DNA from: Crocodylus rhombifer
Taxonomy: Eukaryota > Chordata > Crocodylia > Crocodylidae
Length of the DNA: 64,000 nt
NCBI GenBank assembly: GCA_038503035.1
Contig: JAVSML010025214.1
Location: 114,451-178,450 of the forward strand
Direction of reading: 5' to 3'
Part shown: piece after piece, positions 1 to 11,869 of the stretch
Layout: every line of letters begins with the position of its first letter
Numbering within the stretch: the first letter of the stretch is position 1
Program-made: the position numbers and the translations under genes
The notes under the pieces: model-generated
Database searches by the model: none
Seen by the model: only the letters and a program-made list of their open reading frames with translations
What the model was told of the DNA's origin: nothing

Positions 1-47
<47 letters not shown>
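1..47. repeat. (TG)n microsatellite
   Basis: An uninterrupted TG dinucleotide array that runs off the left edge of the window, so its true length is unknown. It directly abuts the interspersed repeat that starts near position 50. Confidence 0.97.
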
Positions 48-48
<1 letters not shown>

Positions 49-49
49 T

Positions 50-477
50 AGTGGTCTTTTCTTTTACATGTGGAAAAACATGGGTTTTGGGGTATTTTAA
101 AGAGTGACTTTGGGATTTTTTTAATTAGGAATTTTGCAACTTTAAATGGGAAACACCAGATTTCCTGCTAGTGAGGCAAGTGGCAGACCCAGGCAGAGGA
201 GCCTGCTCATAGCTAGCACCCAGGACCCAGCTGGAGGTGACTGACTTCCTGGCCACTTGGGGCCAGGAGGACATGCTTTGACAGTTCAGATCAGGCCACC
301 ACCCTGAGAACATCTTCTGGGTGATAGCTACCCAGATGGTCAGGCAGTGGCACACATGGCAGTAGTGCCACCCAAAGGCCAACTGTCTGCCACAGCCCGC
401 TGGCAACTGGCCCAGAGTTGCAGATGTCTCTTATGTCCATGCGGTCCCCATCCAGGTCTGGCTGGTGTACAGCCTTG
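50..477 (+). repeat. Interspersed repeat, copy 1 (paired with 21139-21565)
   Basis: This stretch aligns by eye along most of its length with 21139-21565. Shared landmarks are 'agtggtctttt' at the left end, 'ggaaacaccagatttcctgctag', the 'acccagctggaggtg' block, and 'ggtccccatccaggtctgg' at the right end. Both copies sit immediately downstream of a dinucleotide array. I see no coding potential: the short ORFs here lack domain features. The class (LTR fragment or DNA element) cannot be decided from two copies. Confidence 0.7.
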
Positions 478-1383
478 GGGCCTTAAATACACTTAAAGGA
501 GCTCCTTGGGAGCTCCACTCCTGCCACTGCCATGCTTCTGCCACCACAACCACACTCCCGCCATTTCCAGAGCAGCTGCGGCCCCCACTCAGCTGCTGGG
601 GGACTGAGTACATGAATGTAGACAGAGTTCATGAATGCAGTGCCTTATTCGTTGATTTCGCCATTCTTTCGCAGGGGATACAAGAATGTATCTCCCGCAA
701 ATGGAGAGGGTCACCTGTATTGCCAAAGGAGATTGCAGGTGGGAAATTTTAATCATGACAGTTCACCCACCTCAACCAAGTATACATTTGTTATTCATCT
801 GAATTCCTGTTAGATGCTCTTCATATGAAGTTCTAGGGGGAAAAACCCTCTCAAAGCCAAGCTTCTTTAGTTAGAACATAAACTGAATTTACAATTAATC
901 CCCTCCTACACACATATCTCACTTCATTAAACACCTCGTTTCTGTTTAAGGTCATAACAACAGTTCTGTCTGCTAACTTAACTGTGAGAATAGAAATGTT
1001 GTTTTTTAGATTGCTTTCTTGCACTCCTGGGAAGTTGCTTTGTATGTGGGGGAACTAATTGAAAGAGGATAGTGTCATCTGTATGCAATTATTTAACAGG
1101 TATGCTACATGCAGAATCTATGGTAAAATGTCTACAGATGAAACCTCCCTTTAAAACCTATATTCCCCTGGACCTTTCAAGCTCGTGAGAGGAGATAAGG
1201 AAATGTAATAACATACAAGTGGAAAGTTGGAATCAACATTTGTTTAATATCAGCATTGTTAAAATAGTAAAATATTTGTATTATTATGACAACATCCAGA
1301 GGAATCAGTTAGATTATGCCCCTATTGTGCTAGGCACTATATTGATATGTAACAAAAGACAGCCATGGCCCCAGTCCAACACA
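478..1383. other. No recognisable gene or repeat
   Basis: AT-rich sequence without a convincing ORF, splice-bounded exon or named repeat. Confidence 0.5.
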
Positions 1384-1828
1384 AGCATCTACACATGTGG
1401 CCCTAGTAAACTAATTAACTTTGCTATAGGTTGGTACTTGTAAACACAAGTACTATCACATGCAGCATTCTTTAGTGTGTAGCATAGCATGTGTAGATGC
1501 TGGCAGGACTAGCTGGGACATAAGGGTGCTTCAGTGCAGGGCCTGCCTACCAACTAGCCCTGTACTGAAGCATGCTTATGCCCCAGCCAGTCCTTCAACA
1601 GCACGTTGAGCCAGGTTGGAGCACCCCTGAGCTGGCAGGCTGACTCCCGCCCCCCCCTCCCCTTCCACCCCCGGCTCCCTGTCAGCTGGGGCTGCTCCAA
1701 CCCAGCTCAACGTACTAGGGTCCTGGGCACACATGTAACCTCAGTGCCTGGGAGCAATAAACTCCAGTGTGATAAGCACTTGAATATATTGCAACATGTT
1801 AATTTCACATGTAGATGCACCCCCAGTT
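1384..1828. mobile_element. MITE-like element, 'catctacacatg' family
   Basis: The left end carries 'gcatctacacatgtg' and the right end its inverse, 'cacatgtagatgcaccc', giving imperfect terminal inverted repeats about 445 bp apart. The interior shares 'gggtgcttcagtgcagg...ccccagcc' blocks with 33677-34158 and 35815-36308, the latter in reverse. The element is non-autonomous and encodes nothing. I could not find a clean target-site duplication, so the superfamily is unresolved. Confidence 0.6.
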
Positions 1829-3380
1829 TCTTATCCTGCCCCAAGATTATCAGAGTTCAATAAGTTTAGTCAGTTTTTACTGCTTTGGGATTTTTTTCTT
1901 ATAGTTCTTGCTAGAGTATCAGTTTGCCAAGCAATTCTTTTCTCCATCTCTTCAAAAAATGGACAAATGTCAAGGTTTAATAATTGCACTTTGAGCTTTC
2001 AGATACCCGTGATTTTCACAGAACCTGTCTTTGGAAGCATAGTCATACTTGTAAAGGACCTGGTAGACATACTGTGGGTAAAATAGCTGTATAAGACACC
2101 CTAAGCTCACAGTGAATGACAAATCTAGATTTCTGTCCTTTTGGAAATCCCCAGAGTCTTCATCTGGCACGAATGAGATTAGCTGTCATCTTTAAATCAC
2201 CTAAGTCTGAGATCAAACTAGTCTCATAATCTTGACAATGCTTTTAATAGGTACCTCACTCTGGTTGCCAAGGTCAGTACCTGTTACTCTTATATTTTCT
2301 TCTCATCCGTGACTCACAAAAGAAATCACAAAAATGAGGAAGAAGCTGGTTTCCCTTAAACAAGAAGATACAGGCCATTTGCTATGTATATAAAATAGTT
2401 ATCAAACATCTTTCAAGTACCAAGTAACACACATTCTCTTCTTGCCACAATCCCTTCCATTGTAACTCACTGAGATTGTATTGGGATATACCTATTTAAA
2501 CTAGCTGAGAACCTGGCTCGTTCTGTTTTTACTGCTAGTGACCCTTTGAGGCACTATAATAATAATGTAATTATAATCATTATAAAAGATAATTGTAACT
2601 TACGGTAGACTGTTCAGAGCATACTTACTATGATGTAAATACTGAATAGTGGCTGCTTTTGGGGAGGAGTGCTGTAGTCTTTCCACTGCAAGATGAGGAA
2701 AGGGGAATTAAGTACAAGGAGACCTAGTCATACTATATCATGTGCACTTTAGCATCTATAGGCAGCAGGGAACACTTCAGATTTGCAGGTCTTGTCTGGA
2801 AAATCCACAAAAAAAACTGCATGAAAGTACAACCCTTATCTATCTACCTTAAAAATGAAGGCCTGAGCCAGCCTGCCTAAATGTGAACTGGTGGCTTTAG
2901 GGGAAATAAATGTTTCAAACCCAAGGTTTAGGCCTATAAGCCACTGCTTGAGTAAAGCCTAAAACCTCCATAGCTTTTGTATATCCTTTTTCCATTTCTT
3001 TTTCTTTGCTTGTCTACCTGCAGGAAATGTATCACAAAACTTACATTCCTAAAGAAGCTAAAAATGATCATGCCTGACGAACAGAGATGATCTATGGAAT
3101 TCTTGTCCCCCTCAAGCTGCCAAGGCTCAAATATAAGATTCTAAATAAGTAGAGATCCCAAAATGAAGGAAAGGAAAATATTACTCAAGAAGGAAACTTA
3201 ACATGCATGTAGTTTCAGTCCTCTTGTTTAAATAGTTCTTCCTGCACCTTCAGCTGTGTGATTCATTATCACTACTCCAATTTTTCCATTCATGATGGAA
3301 AAATGTGGTAAAACATGAATTTTCTCATTTTAAGGAGAAAACTCCAGATTTTCTCCTTTCAAGCAGAAAAACATGGGTTA
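1829..3380. other. No recognisable gene or repeat
   Basis: AT-rich sequence with only short ORFs. Nothing supports a gene or a known element. Confidence 0.5.
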
Positions 3381-4966
3381 AGGCGGGTTTCTCTTTGCAG
3401 GCTGGCATAGTTCTAGCCTGCAAAAGCTGAAGAGAGTGGGAGGAGGAAGGTCAGGCAGGGGGCACCATGTGCATGTGCAACATGCACATGGCTGCCAGGC
3501 AGCCTGGAGAGCAGCTCCCCACAGGTAAGTCTGGGCAGGAGGGGAACTGAGGCCCTCAGTGAGAGAGGGTCTGGGACAAGCTGCCCAGCCAGGGCAGGTG
3601 GGGCACAGGACTCGGGAGAGGGGCAGGAGGTACAGGATGCATGCATGGCAGTACTGGGAGCGGGGGCTTTGCCCTGCTGCCACTTGCCCAGCAGGGTGGG
3701 GGGGATGCAGGCATGCCTCACTCCAGGCAGAAGGGGACAAGCAGCAGTAGGGCATAGCCCCCACTCCCAGCATTGCCATGCCCACATCCCACACTGTGCG
3801 TGCCATCTTGTACGTGGCAACAGTGCAGAGACCATGTTCCCAGCACTGCTGTGCCCACATCATGCCCCCCTCCCCAATGCTGGATGGGCAAGTGGCAGCA
3901 GTTCATAGCCCCTGCAGCAACCCCCACCAGGGCAGAGGCAGGCACAGCCAGAGGAGCTGTGGGAGAACCCCCCATGGCTGCCCTGCCCAGCCCCATCCTC
4001 CACCTGGCCAGACCCAGCCTAGTCCTGGCATTTAGAAAAAAAAGCCCAGCACTTACCAGCTGTAGCAGCTTTGCTTGGGGCCTCTGGGCTCTCATGGCAA
4101 AGCCCCCTCACACAGCTCAGGGCAGTGTCGGGCAGCAGAGATCATCCCTCCCACTTGGCACCCATGCGGCAGCTGCTCTATGGCGCTCGGCAGAGTGTCA
4201 TGTGCTGCCTGGAGCTGGAACAGCTCCACCCATCACCTGCAGCCTGACATCACTCAGCCCCAGCCACCCCAGCTCCCAGACAGTGCGCAGCACCCTGCCA
4301 AGCCATGCTGCACCTGCGCAATGCGACAGCTCCTGCAGGGGTGCCAAGCGGGGTTGGGGCAATCCCTGCTGCCCCCCACTGCCCCATGCTGCATGGGGGT
4401 GCTTTGTCACAAGCACCCAGAGGCCCCAATTACTGCTCCTTCAGGGTGCTGTTTGCTGTCTGGGAGCTGGGGAAGCTCCATGTGTCAGCCGGAGCGTGGC
4501 AGCACTCAGCCCCAAGGGCCCCAACTCCCAGGCAGCTCGTGGTGCCCTGCCGAGCCATGCTGCACCTGTGCCAGGCAGAGGGAGGCAATCTCCTCTGCTC
4601 CCCCCTCCCCCATGCTGCATGGTGGAGGGGCTCTGCCACAAGTGACCAGAGGCCCCAATCACCACTCCTGCAGTCAGTGAGTGTGGGGGATGTGGCCAGG
4701 CAGGGCAGCCATGGGGGATTCTCCTGTAGTTCCCCCCACTAGGAGAGGAAGGCACAGCTGGAGGAGCTGTGGGAGAAACTGCAACTGCTTGGCTGTGCCT
4801 GCCGCTCCCCGGCCAATCCGAATTTCCAAATCAGTGTCGAATCTTCCAAAGCTGATTTGGCCAACTCGATTCAGAACAGTGATTTGAATCTCCACATTGA
4901 ATCACTATCCTCCGAATCAGCTGAATCCAAATCTGAATTGAATACTTCCCTATTCACACAAGCCTA
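3381..4966. mobile_element. Modular GC-rich foldback hAT-like element, left end missing
   Basis: The right end (about 4815-4966) is dense in 'gaatc/gattc' words and closes with 'attcacacaagccta', matching the terminus of the elements at 14511-15844 and 15841-16548. The GC-rich interior holds direct repeats. The block ending 'cagaggccccaattactgctcct' (4383-4440) recurs at 4611-4670, and 'aggcacagc..gaggagctgtgggaga' occurs near 3930 and 4750. No matching left terminal repeat is visible, so the element is probably truncated or diverged. Long ORFs here (up to 290 codons on the plus strand at 3773-4645) are by-products of stop-poor GC-rich repeats. Confidence 0.55.
4198..4673. repeat. Two-copy tandem repeat, period about 229-245 bp
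   Basis: Each unit has the same ordered landmarks: 'ggagctgg..agctcca', 'cactcagcccca', 'gccatgctgcacctg', 'catgctgcatgg' and 'ccagaggccccaat'. The first unit spans about 4198-4440 and the second about 4446-4673. They appear to be internal modules of the surrounding foldback element. Confidence 0.65.
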
Positions 4967-5240
4967 TTAATAATGCTAGATCCCAAGACTCATCCTTGAG
5001 GAACAGCACTAGTCATTTCTCTCCAGTCTGATACTTCATCTATCAACATAATGTAAGAGGCAAAGATTTCTTAGGGTGATAACTTTTCTTGGAACAGTTG
5101 CATAGTTGGGATCAGTTAGACAACCTTTCAAAGACTGACGTTCTTCATCATGTCAACTTAACTTGTTGTCTTCTTTTAATTCAGCTCTTCTTCTACCTTA
5201 TGATTAATCCTCAATTTCTTCATTTTGGCTAATAAATTCC
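4967..5240 (-). mobile_element. Possible LINE relic (L3/CR1-like)
   Basis: Words such as 'cttgaggaacagcactagtcatttctctccagt' (positions about 4995-5027) resemble the reverse complement of the RT region of ancient amniote L3/CR1 LINEs. No frame is preserved. This is a recognition from general familiarity and is weak. Confidence 0.3.
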
Positions 5241-6424
5241 TGTGAATGTGGCGTTCTGTGCCCTTTCTGGTCATCTACATGTCTAGTTTGGTTGTCTACA
5301 TAGCATTTTTGTTTAAGTGCCACATATGCCACTTACACACAGGTAAGAAAGGTATTCTTGGTGGCCTACCCTGCATGAGTAGACAAATATGTAAGCTTTC
5401 AGACTGGGCATACACAGCTGGCTATACAGGGCCAGAGGCATACCCAGCAGGATTTGTGCCCTGAGAAAACTCTGCTGGAGAGCAGGGGGGTTAAGGAGTG
5501 CTGCCACTAACCACCACAGTGTTAGGTGGTGCTGGGAGCAGTGAGGGAAGGGGCAGGATGGGGAAGGAGGAGTTGGTGGGAGTCTTACCTGTTCCAGTGA
5601 TTCAAAAAAGTCCCTGGTTGCTGCTGCTGCACCATGTTCAGCCCATTCCAGTTCTTGATGTTACAGCAGCAGCTCAGTGTCCATGCGCCCAACTGCTGCT
5701 GCAACAGACTCTTGGGGAAGGCCACCATTCTGGCACCCCTACTAAATTGTGCCCAGGGCTGGTGCCCCATTGCTCCCTCTCCTCCCGCCAACATTACATT
5801 ACTGACATGCTAGCCACCTACGTAGATGGACATGTACATGAGCCCTCTGTAGACATGCAGTGTCATCTAAGTACCACAAATGTAGTGGACCAGAACAAAA
5901 GATTACTAGGACTTAGACTCAGGAACAAAGGAGGAGGGCAGCCTTCTGATCTTTTACGCCCAGAAATTGAGTGGCTAGGGAACTCACCTTGGAAGTCAGA
6001 GGACCCCACTTCTTTGTCCCTGTCATCCACAGGTGTTTGCACCTGCACCTCTCTAACCTCCCAACACAGTGCTCTCACCAATGCACACAAGTGAGGCATT
6101 ATCCAGCTCATTCTAAAGTGCAAGGGAAATACTATGACTAAGGGGATGCAATTGAAATGGCACTGTGTAGTGGAGAGGGCACCCTTGTCTGCACTACTTC
6201 CAGCCTTCGGGCTTGGGCTTGCATATAGGATGCCTGCCAAAAGATTTAGAAGTACCTAAAGCCCCAGGCTGAAAAGTTTGGGGTGGAGGATACTTGCTAG
6301 TTGTAGGGCCACATATGGTTCTTGAACGATTCAAAGGGTTTGAAACTAATCTGGCTGATCCAGCTAATTTGACCTGGGACACAAAAAAATTTCCTTTAAA
6401 AAAAAAAATAAATAAAAAGTGTTT
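5241..6424. other. Unassigned stretch
   Basis: It contains moderately GC-rich sequence around 5400-5800 and several medium ORFs on both strands, none with a recognisable domain. No repeat boundary could be fixed. Confidence 0.4.
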
Positions 6425-6686
6425 CTTTTGAAGCTGACCATCCAGGCAGTTCCCTAGTCTAATGTATCAGTTATCCTGTCATAGAAGGATACTAGCTTAT
6501 TCTGACACCATCTTCTTTGGATAAAGTCACATTGACTTTTGTCTCATTTTCAGTTTACCTCCATGTACCTCCTTGATTATTTTTTCCTTCAATGTCTGTT
6601 CTAAGACTTTGCATAATATTAAAATTAAGTTAGCATAGCTCCAATTGCCTGGTTGCTCTTTTTTCCCCTTTTTTGAGTATAAGCAA
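6425..6686 (-). mobile_element. LINE RT-domain relic (L3/CR1-like)
   Basis: Read on the minus strand, 6620-6686 contains a decayed version of the conserved CR1/L2-clade block 'PIFKKGEKEDPGNYRPISL': 'ccaattgcctggttgctc' and 'ttcccctttttt' are its reverse complement. Lower coordinates would be the following RT segment. All frames are broken. The relic stops exactly where the hAT MITE at 6687 was inserted. Confidence 0.5.
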
Positions 6687-7070
6687 CATGGACAACTGGT
6701 GCCGCCTTAGTCGGGGGGGCACATGCCCCCCCCCCCCCCCAGTGACTAGTCAGTGCCTGTGTGGGAGGAGAGAGTCCCCCCAGAGCTGATCGCGCTGCCC
6801 AGGGGAGCCCCCCTTGGCCGGAGTAGGGGAGTTCCCCATCGCAGGGCAGCAATCAATGCAGCCGCTTCTGTGAGTGGCTGCAGCTGCTTCTGGGAACACA
6901 ACAGCACTCCACTCCCTGACTGGTGCTTGCAGGGGCGGCACAAGAACTCCCATCTGCCCCCCCACCCATCGTCAAAGCGGTGAGCATGGCCAGTCTTGGG
7001 ATACACCAGCACTCTCAGGGGGTGCACATGCACCCCTATGCACCCCCTATACGTCACCCCTGATAAGCAA
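6679..7070. repeat. 8-bp target-site duplication ATAAGCAA flanking the MITE at 6687-7062
   Basis: The octamer ataagcaa occurs at 6679-6686 and again at 7063-7070, directly bracketing the element. An 8-bp duplication is the hallmark of hAT-superfamily transposition. Confidence 0.85.
6687..7062. mobile_element. hAT MITE, 376 bp, with exact 8-bp TSD
   Basis: The termini read CATGGACAAC on the left and, in reverse complement, CAGGGGTGAC on the right, consistent with a hAT-type CAGGGGTGAC repeat. The GC-rich interior has runs of C and G, including 'cccccccccccccc' at about 6726-6740. The element is homologous, in opposite orientation, to 58780-59141, sharing 'actggtgccrcctta' and 'gggggtgcacatgcaccc'. 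It has no transposase and needs a source in trans. Confidence 0.85.
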
Positions 7071-7168
7071 TATATCAACTATTGACCAGTTCACTGAAGA
7101 TCCATGCTAAAGAGCTGCTGTTTAATATGGCAGTTCTTTCAATATATCTAGTAAGGAGAATATCTGTG

Positions 7169-7492
7169 GGTGCTGACAGATGTAGGAAAAAACCAAAAAC
7201 AGTACTTTACCAAAAGAGGAATTGCATCAGCTTAACCTGGCTTCCCATTGTCTGCATAACTCACACACTTCAGCAGGGCTTTTTTAGTACATTTATTGAA
7301 TAGCTGATTGAATCAGCTATTCAATAAAAGCACCCAAAAGTCCTACTGAAGCACATGAGCTATACAGATGCTGGACAAGTTGGGTCAAACTGACATGATT
7401 CTTGTTCTGGCTACATGCTGCGCTTGGTGCAGGAGTGCACCAAGCTGAAAGTAAAGCACTGTTTGTTTTTTTCTCCCACATCTGTCAGCACC
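7169..7492. mobile_element. Palindromic MITE, 324 bp, TIR GGTGCTGACAGATGT
   Basis: The terminal inverted repeats extend about 45 bp: 'ggtgctgacagatgtagg' on the left pairs with 'cccacatctgtcagcacc' on the right, followed by matching purine-rich and 'cagtrctttac' blocks. The flanks carry a 5-bp direct repeat, CTGTG (7164-7168 and 7493-7497). The arms continue inward to a perfect central hairpin at 7292-7328. No ORF is present. The superfamily is unassigned because the duplication length does not decide it. Confidence 0.8.
7292..7328. repeat. Perfect 18-bp inverted repeat with 1-nt spacer
   Basis: The left arm 7292-7309 (TTTATTGAATAGCTGATT) is exactly complementary to the right arm 7311-7328 around a single G at 7310. 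It is the centre of the MITE at 7169-7492 and would form an extruded cruciform or a hairpin in RNA. Confidence 0.95.
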
Positions 7493-7699
7493 CTGTGTGC
7501 CCAGACTAGATTGTGTTAAGTGTGGCTAAACAGAGACTATGAATTCTTATCCCATTGCCTGTATTAGCTTTTGTGACCCTTTTGTGCCTATGGGTTTATT
7601 ACTAGTTTGCTACTCCAAGCACTGCACCCTTTCCTGCTTCCCTTCCTGTCTTTTGTATTCAAATCAGTCCCTCTGTTTGATAGACTGCTCCCTGCATGT

Positions 7700-7800
7700 C
7701 CTTTCATAGCATCTGATGATGTGATCTTAGGCTGGCAAAAGCTTAAATATCTCTCATTTAGTTAGTGCATCTCTATTATGCCTTCTTCCTGACTTCAGAC
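7700..7800 (+). repeat. Degenerate amniote repeat tail ('gatgaagtg..cttagccc..aaagctta')
   Basis: 'catctgatgatgtgatcttaggctggcaaaagcttaaatatctctcatttagttag' (in part) resembles a tail common in turtle and crocodilian genomes that ends in 'aaagcttatg..aaataaatttgttagtctctaaggtgcc'. The copy is old and I cannot name the parent element. Confidence 0.4.
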
Positions 7801-7859
7801 TAATGTGGATAACTACTACTCCTCTCCCATTTTGTTACAGTAAGCAATCTAAGCTTCAC

Positions 7860-8175
7860 TTATAACTCAGATGCAGCAAATTCCATAACTATATCCTTAT
7901 TCCCATGTGCTACTTATCATTACTTTCATTTACACAATCTTCATTATTAAAGACAAAGGCAAAGTATTTATTCAGTAACTGAGCCACACCTAGATAATTC
8001 CTGATCTCCACATTATCTTCAGTTATTACAGACCCACATATTCCCCGTTATTATCTTTTCAATTTTACCTTTTTAAAGAAGCTCTTGGTGTTTGTTTTAA
8101 TTTTCTTTGCAAGGTCTAAGTCAACTAAGTTCTTCCAGTTTTGAATTCTTTATAGTCCTTTGAATAGGTGCACTT
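7860..8175 (-). mobile_element. LINE relic: linker between endonuclease and RT (L3/CR1-like)
   Basis: On the minus strand, short pieces of the CR1/L2-clade linker can be read. 'AKKIKTNTKSFFK' lies around 8060-8110 and corresponds to the usual 'IKxNxKSFFxYI'. 'LNKYFAFVF' lies around 7940-7980 and corresponds to 'LNEYFASVFT'. Frameshifts separate them. It is an old, dead fragment. Confidence 0.5.
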
Positions 8176-9800
8176 GCTGTAAGGTAACATTTCTGTGGGT
8201 AGCAGTGATAATAAATAAAGATGCAATCAACCCTCCACAGGCAAAACATTACAGCCTAACATACTCAAATGCATACCAATATATCAATCCTTAAAATCTG
8301 ACTACTTTTCTGATGAGAATTTTCAGGACTGTCTGTGACTGGTTTGAATTACAGGAATTGTTCTTAAAGATATTAGAAGATGGTATGACCTGACTGCAGA
8401 GGTCTGCTGAATTCCTTATGGGCAGAATAAATTAGATCAAATATGTTGGTGTTGTCATTTATTTAATTATTTTTGAAGGACTGTCAGTAAAAAAGCATGG
8501 AAGAAAGATGACTTATTTCCAATATTGTCTCAATTACATGAGTCAAACTTGTGATCTTATTTTCAATACTTTCTTTTATTGTTTTTCTGGGTTAAAAAAA
8601 TTGACCAAAAAAAGGGACTACACAAACTTCTATTCATTCAAGGTACTATTGTGACTGAATTCCACAAAGCTCTTCTCTGCACAATCGGGGCCAAAGCTAG
8701 TCTATGACATGGCAGTTCTTTCAGGCTTTTTATACAGCATTTTGTTCTGTGTTATTTAATGACTACACAAAATTATGGAATCACAAGAACCAGTACATAA
8801 AGTGTGTTTTCCTTGTTTTTCCTCTGTTAGTTGCTTGAGATGTGTGGCTTTGCCTATGCAAGGTTTGTCTTCTTCAGAGCATCAACCACTTTATCAAAGT
8901 AGTCATAGAAAGGGAGTTTGGAGATATACTGTGTCATCCCTGAGAAAAGATGGAATTTCTAGAGCCATCATTCTCAGGATACACGGGTAGCAAGTGGCAG
9001 AGCTTCTACTATAGTCTTTCTACTCTTTCAAGTTAACTGCTGTTAAGGCCTTAGGTCTGCAATTATTATGCTTAAAATGCAGTGTGTCAGTGGAGGCTAA
9101 TGGGAAGCCCAACCTGGGCTAATTGTCTCATGAACCACATCTGCCTAAGGCTTTAACTAGCAGACCTAACTTATTAATGACTTTGGCTGGCCACTGTCTG
9201 GGCCTCTTGACTGGCTACTGGAAGAGTAGCTTTGCCATTTAGCTCCAGCTGTGGCAACAGACTCCGGGCTAGCCAACAGTTCTGATTAAGGGTCTCTGTT
9301 CCTGTTCTCTCTATTTTCCCCCGCCTAGTTTCTGACCCTTCTTGGCTCTGTTTTTGGACTCTAGCCTGTAGCTTTCCCTCTGGCTCTGGTAACTTGGTCT
9401 CAATTTTCTAAACCTTGCCCCAGCCTGTGTTTTGAACTCTATCCAAGGGTTTCCCCTTTGGATTTGATAAGTCTCAGGCTCCCAAACCATGACTCTTCCC
9501 ATGTTTTAGACTGTGCCCCTCAATGGCCTAACCACTAGACAAGACTGCCTATGACTAGGTCCATGATAGAGCTCCCTTCTTGTTTGGTGTGTCTAAACAT
9601 CTGTCTGTGAGCACACAGAATTTCTTTCATTGATCAGACATGTACAAAGATTGGCTTAGGAGTATCCATAAATACTTTCAAGCTAAGCCATCACTAACAT
9701 TATGTCTACAGGCTATGGGCCCTACATAGCTAAGGAATCACCTTCTCTCTTACGCCCCATTGCAATCCCCAATGCTAGCTGAGAGCAACCTCCTACAAGT
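8176..9800. other. No recognisable gene or repeat
   Basis: AT-rich to neutral sequence. ORFs are short and without domain features. Confidence 0.45.
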
Positions 9801-9839
9801 AACTTTGGTATGCCAAGCCTGCTAGGCAAAAATATGCAG

Positions 9840-10085
9840 GAGGTCATTCTCCATAGTTGCTCCTCCCTCCCTCTTCAGGCTTACCAGAGCTCAACCCTGC
9901 ATATCATTAGGAAGTGCTATAAGACCTATTTGGGCAGGCATTTACCTAACAAAACTAGGAAAAAATATTGTTTAAGGGGTCTCTGGTTTATTGCATTGGT
10001 CTAGTTCCCTTTTTCTTTTTGTAAGCTGCCCTGAACCTTTGTTGGGAAAGGTAGCATATCAATTGAATTAACAAATAAATAACAA
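9840..10085 (+). repeat. Reptilian interspersed repeat 3' region
   Basis: A short plus-strand reading 'KCYKTYLGRHLP' (about 9910-9950) resembles the LKTxLFRqAF motif of a common amniote repeat. The tail 'gtaagctgccctgaacc..gggaaaggtagcatatcaatt..aaataaataa' resembles the 'gccgccctgagcc..ggcggtataaat' tail. The element is decayed and its class uncertain. Confidence 0.4.
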
Positions 10086-11869
10086 GTAGCACTTGTTTCT
10101 CTGCCCACCCTCCTCTGTTTCTTTCATAACTTCCCTGCCTTCCCTAATAAATTTAATTCCATGTTTGGAAATTACTTTTTGATGTTACCTTGTAACATTT
10201 TCTAGTTCTTTACATTTTATTTGGCAATTAGATATGTCTATGCAAATACTTGTACATGGGAAAAAGGACAATTTACTTGACTGAAACAGATTGAGCCATT
10301 TAGAAATTTATGAAAATTGTGGGTTAGAAAAAAATGGGCACAATCAGATTTTTGTCCCATTTAAGCTAATTTTGCAAATTCCACTGAATGGAAACAACTT
10401 GTATGTAACTGCTTTGGTTAAATGGCTGTCTCTGTAGTGTTTTTACCCCCATCACCCCTGTACAATTTTTTTTAATTATTAAAACCCCTGCTGTCCAGCT
10501 ATAAACATGTCTATCATTTTGAAAAAAACATTCAAGCAAGATGAATTCCCCTTTACAGAGACCGATGATGGATGCCTACTCATTCATTCCTCCTTCAATG
10601 AAGAAAGCATTTACACCTGTTTCAAATGAGCAAAGTAACATAGGGTCCAATCCTGCTCACACAAAAGTCAGCCAAAAGCTATCATTGAGTTACTGAGAGT
10701 ACTCAGGCCCAAAACTGAGAGTGCTGTACACAAGAAACAGGCAAGATTAGGTACCTAACTGATGAGATGATTAGCACATCTGATCTGAACAATTCAAATG
10801 ATGTAAAGAAATTATCTTTGAAACCACCTGCAGGACAACAATTGCAGACAATTACTGAGAGTCATTATGAAAAGTTAATGTAGAAGAAAAGTGCTACTGA
10901 AAACTTAAAATTTTTCCCTGTGTTACAAGCTCCTACTAAAGATCTGAAAAGTGAAGAATTGCCTGGGGTGATTATACACTGGCTCCAGAATCTATTGGGT
11001 CACATATTTCTTCTAGTCCTGGTGAGACTGGTTTTTAATATTTTACAGCTGGGAGTATATGATTTAGTGTTGAACATCTAAACACGGAAACAATCTCACA
11101 CTCCACGGGCAAAGAAGCCTAAATGCATTGCTAAGATGTCCTTGAATTCTGATTGCTGCATGGACTCCTGGGTGTTAGAAATGAATTACTTCTATTTACT
11201 AAAAATCTCTCTCTCAGCCTTCAATCCATGGTATGGTAATGACCTGGTCTTAGGGGACAGACACTTGCCTATCTTTGCTGACAAACAAACAAAGGGAAAC
11301 AAAAAACAGGAAATGAGAATATTCAAGAAAAATTTGTTCCGGGGATGGACAAAAGCATGTCATAGCCACTGTGAAAGCAGAAGGGGAGCTGCTGATTAGA
11401 AGCAGAAGCCATAGTGGTACAAGTATGGCAACCAAAAAAAATTGCTTGCTTCATCCACAATTAGAATTGGGAAGATTTAACTCACCTGTACCACTACAAG
11501 ATCATGCATGTGTAACCTGAGCATAACAGCTGCTGTGGACTTCCAACCAGAAGCTCCCCCTGCTCTTTGAGACCACTGCAAGTGGATGTTTGTCTAAAAC
11601 CTCCACGTTGCTCCTGAAATGAGCCTGAAACCATACAGGTGAGGTACATCACCCAGCTTTGACTTTGAATGAAATAGGGCTAAATTTGGAGCCATTTTGC
11701 TACACTTTTATTGCTACAGAAACAGACATAATATTGGAACAGCTTATGCTGATATTCTTTGTAGCCAGTTTAGCTTGGAAAAAGGTAAGTAAGGTGGATG
11801 GTGGAGAAGGACGTGTAGTCTTCAAAAAATTTTAAGTCTGGGATAAAGAAAAGGGAGAGCAACTGTTCT
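10086..11869. other. No recognisable gene or repeat
   Basis: AT-rich sequence without persuasive ORFs. A weak plus-strand ORF at 11136-11399 has no recognisable domain or splice context. Confidence 0.45.

Noticed and set aside
3378..4095. Overlapping ORFs on both strands around 3.4-4.1 kb
   Set aside because: Five or more mutually overlapping frames without any domain; a by-product of repeats.
3773..4645. 290-codon plus-strand ORF in GC-rich sequence
   Set aside because: It crosses tandem repeats in a stop-poor GC-rich region, has long ORFs in several other frames too, and shows no domain or codon-like pattern.
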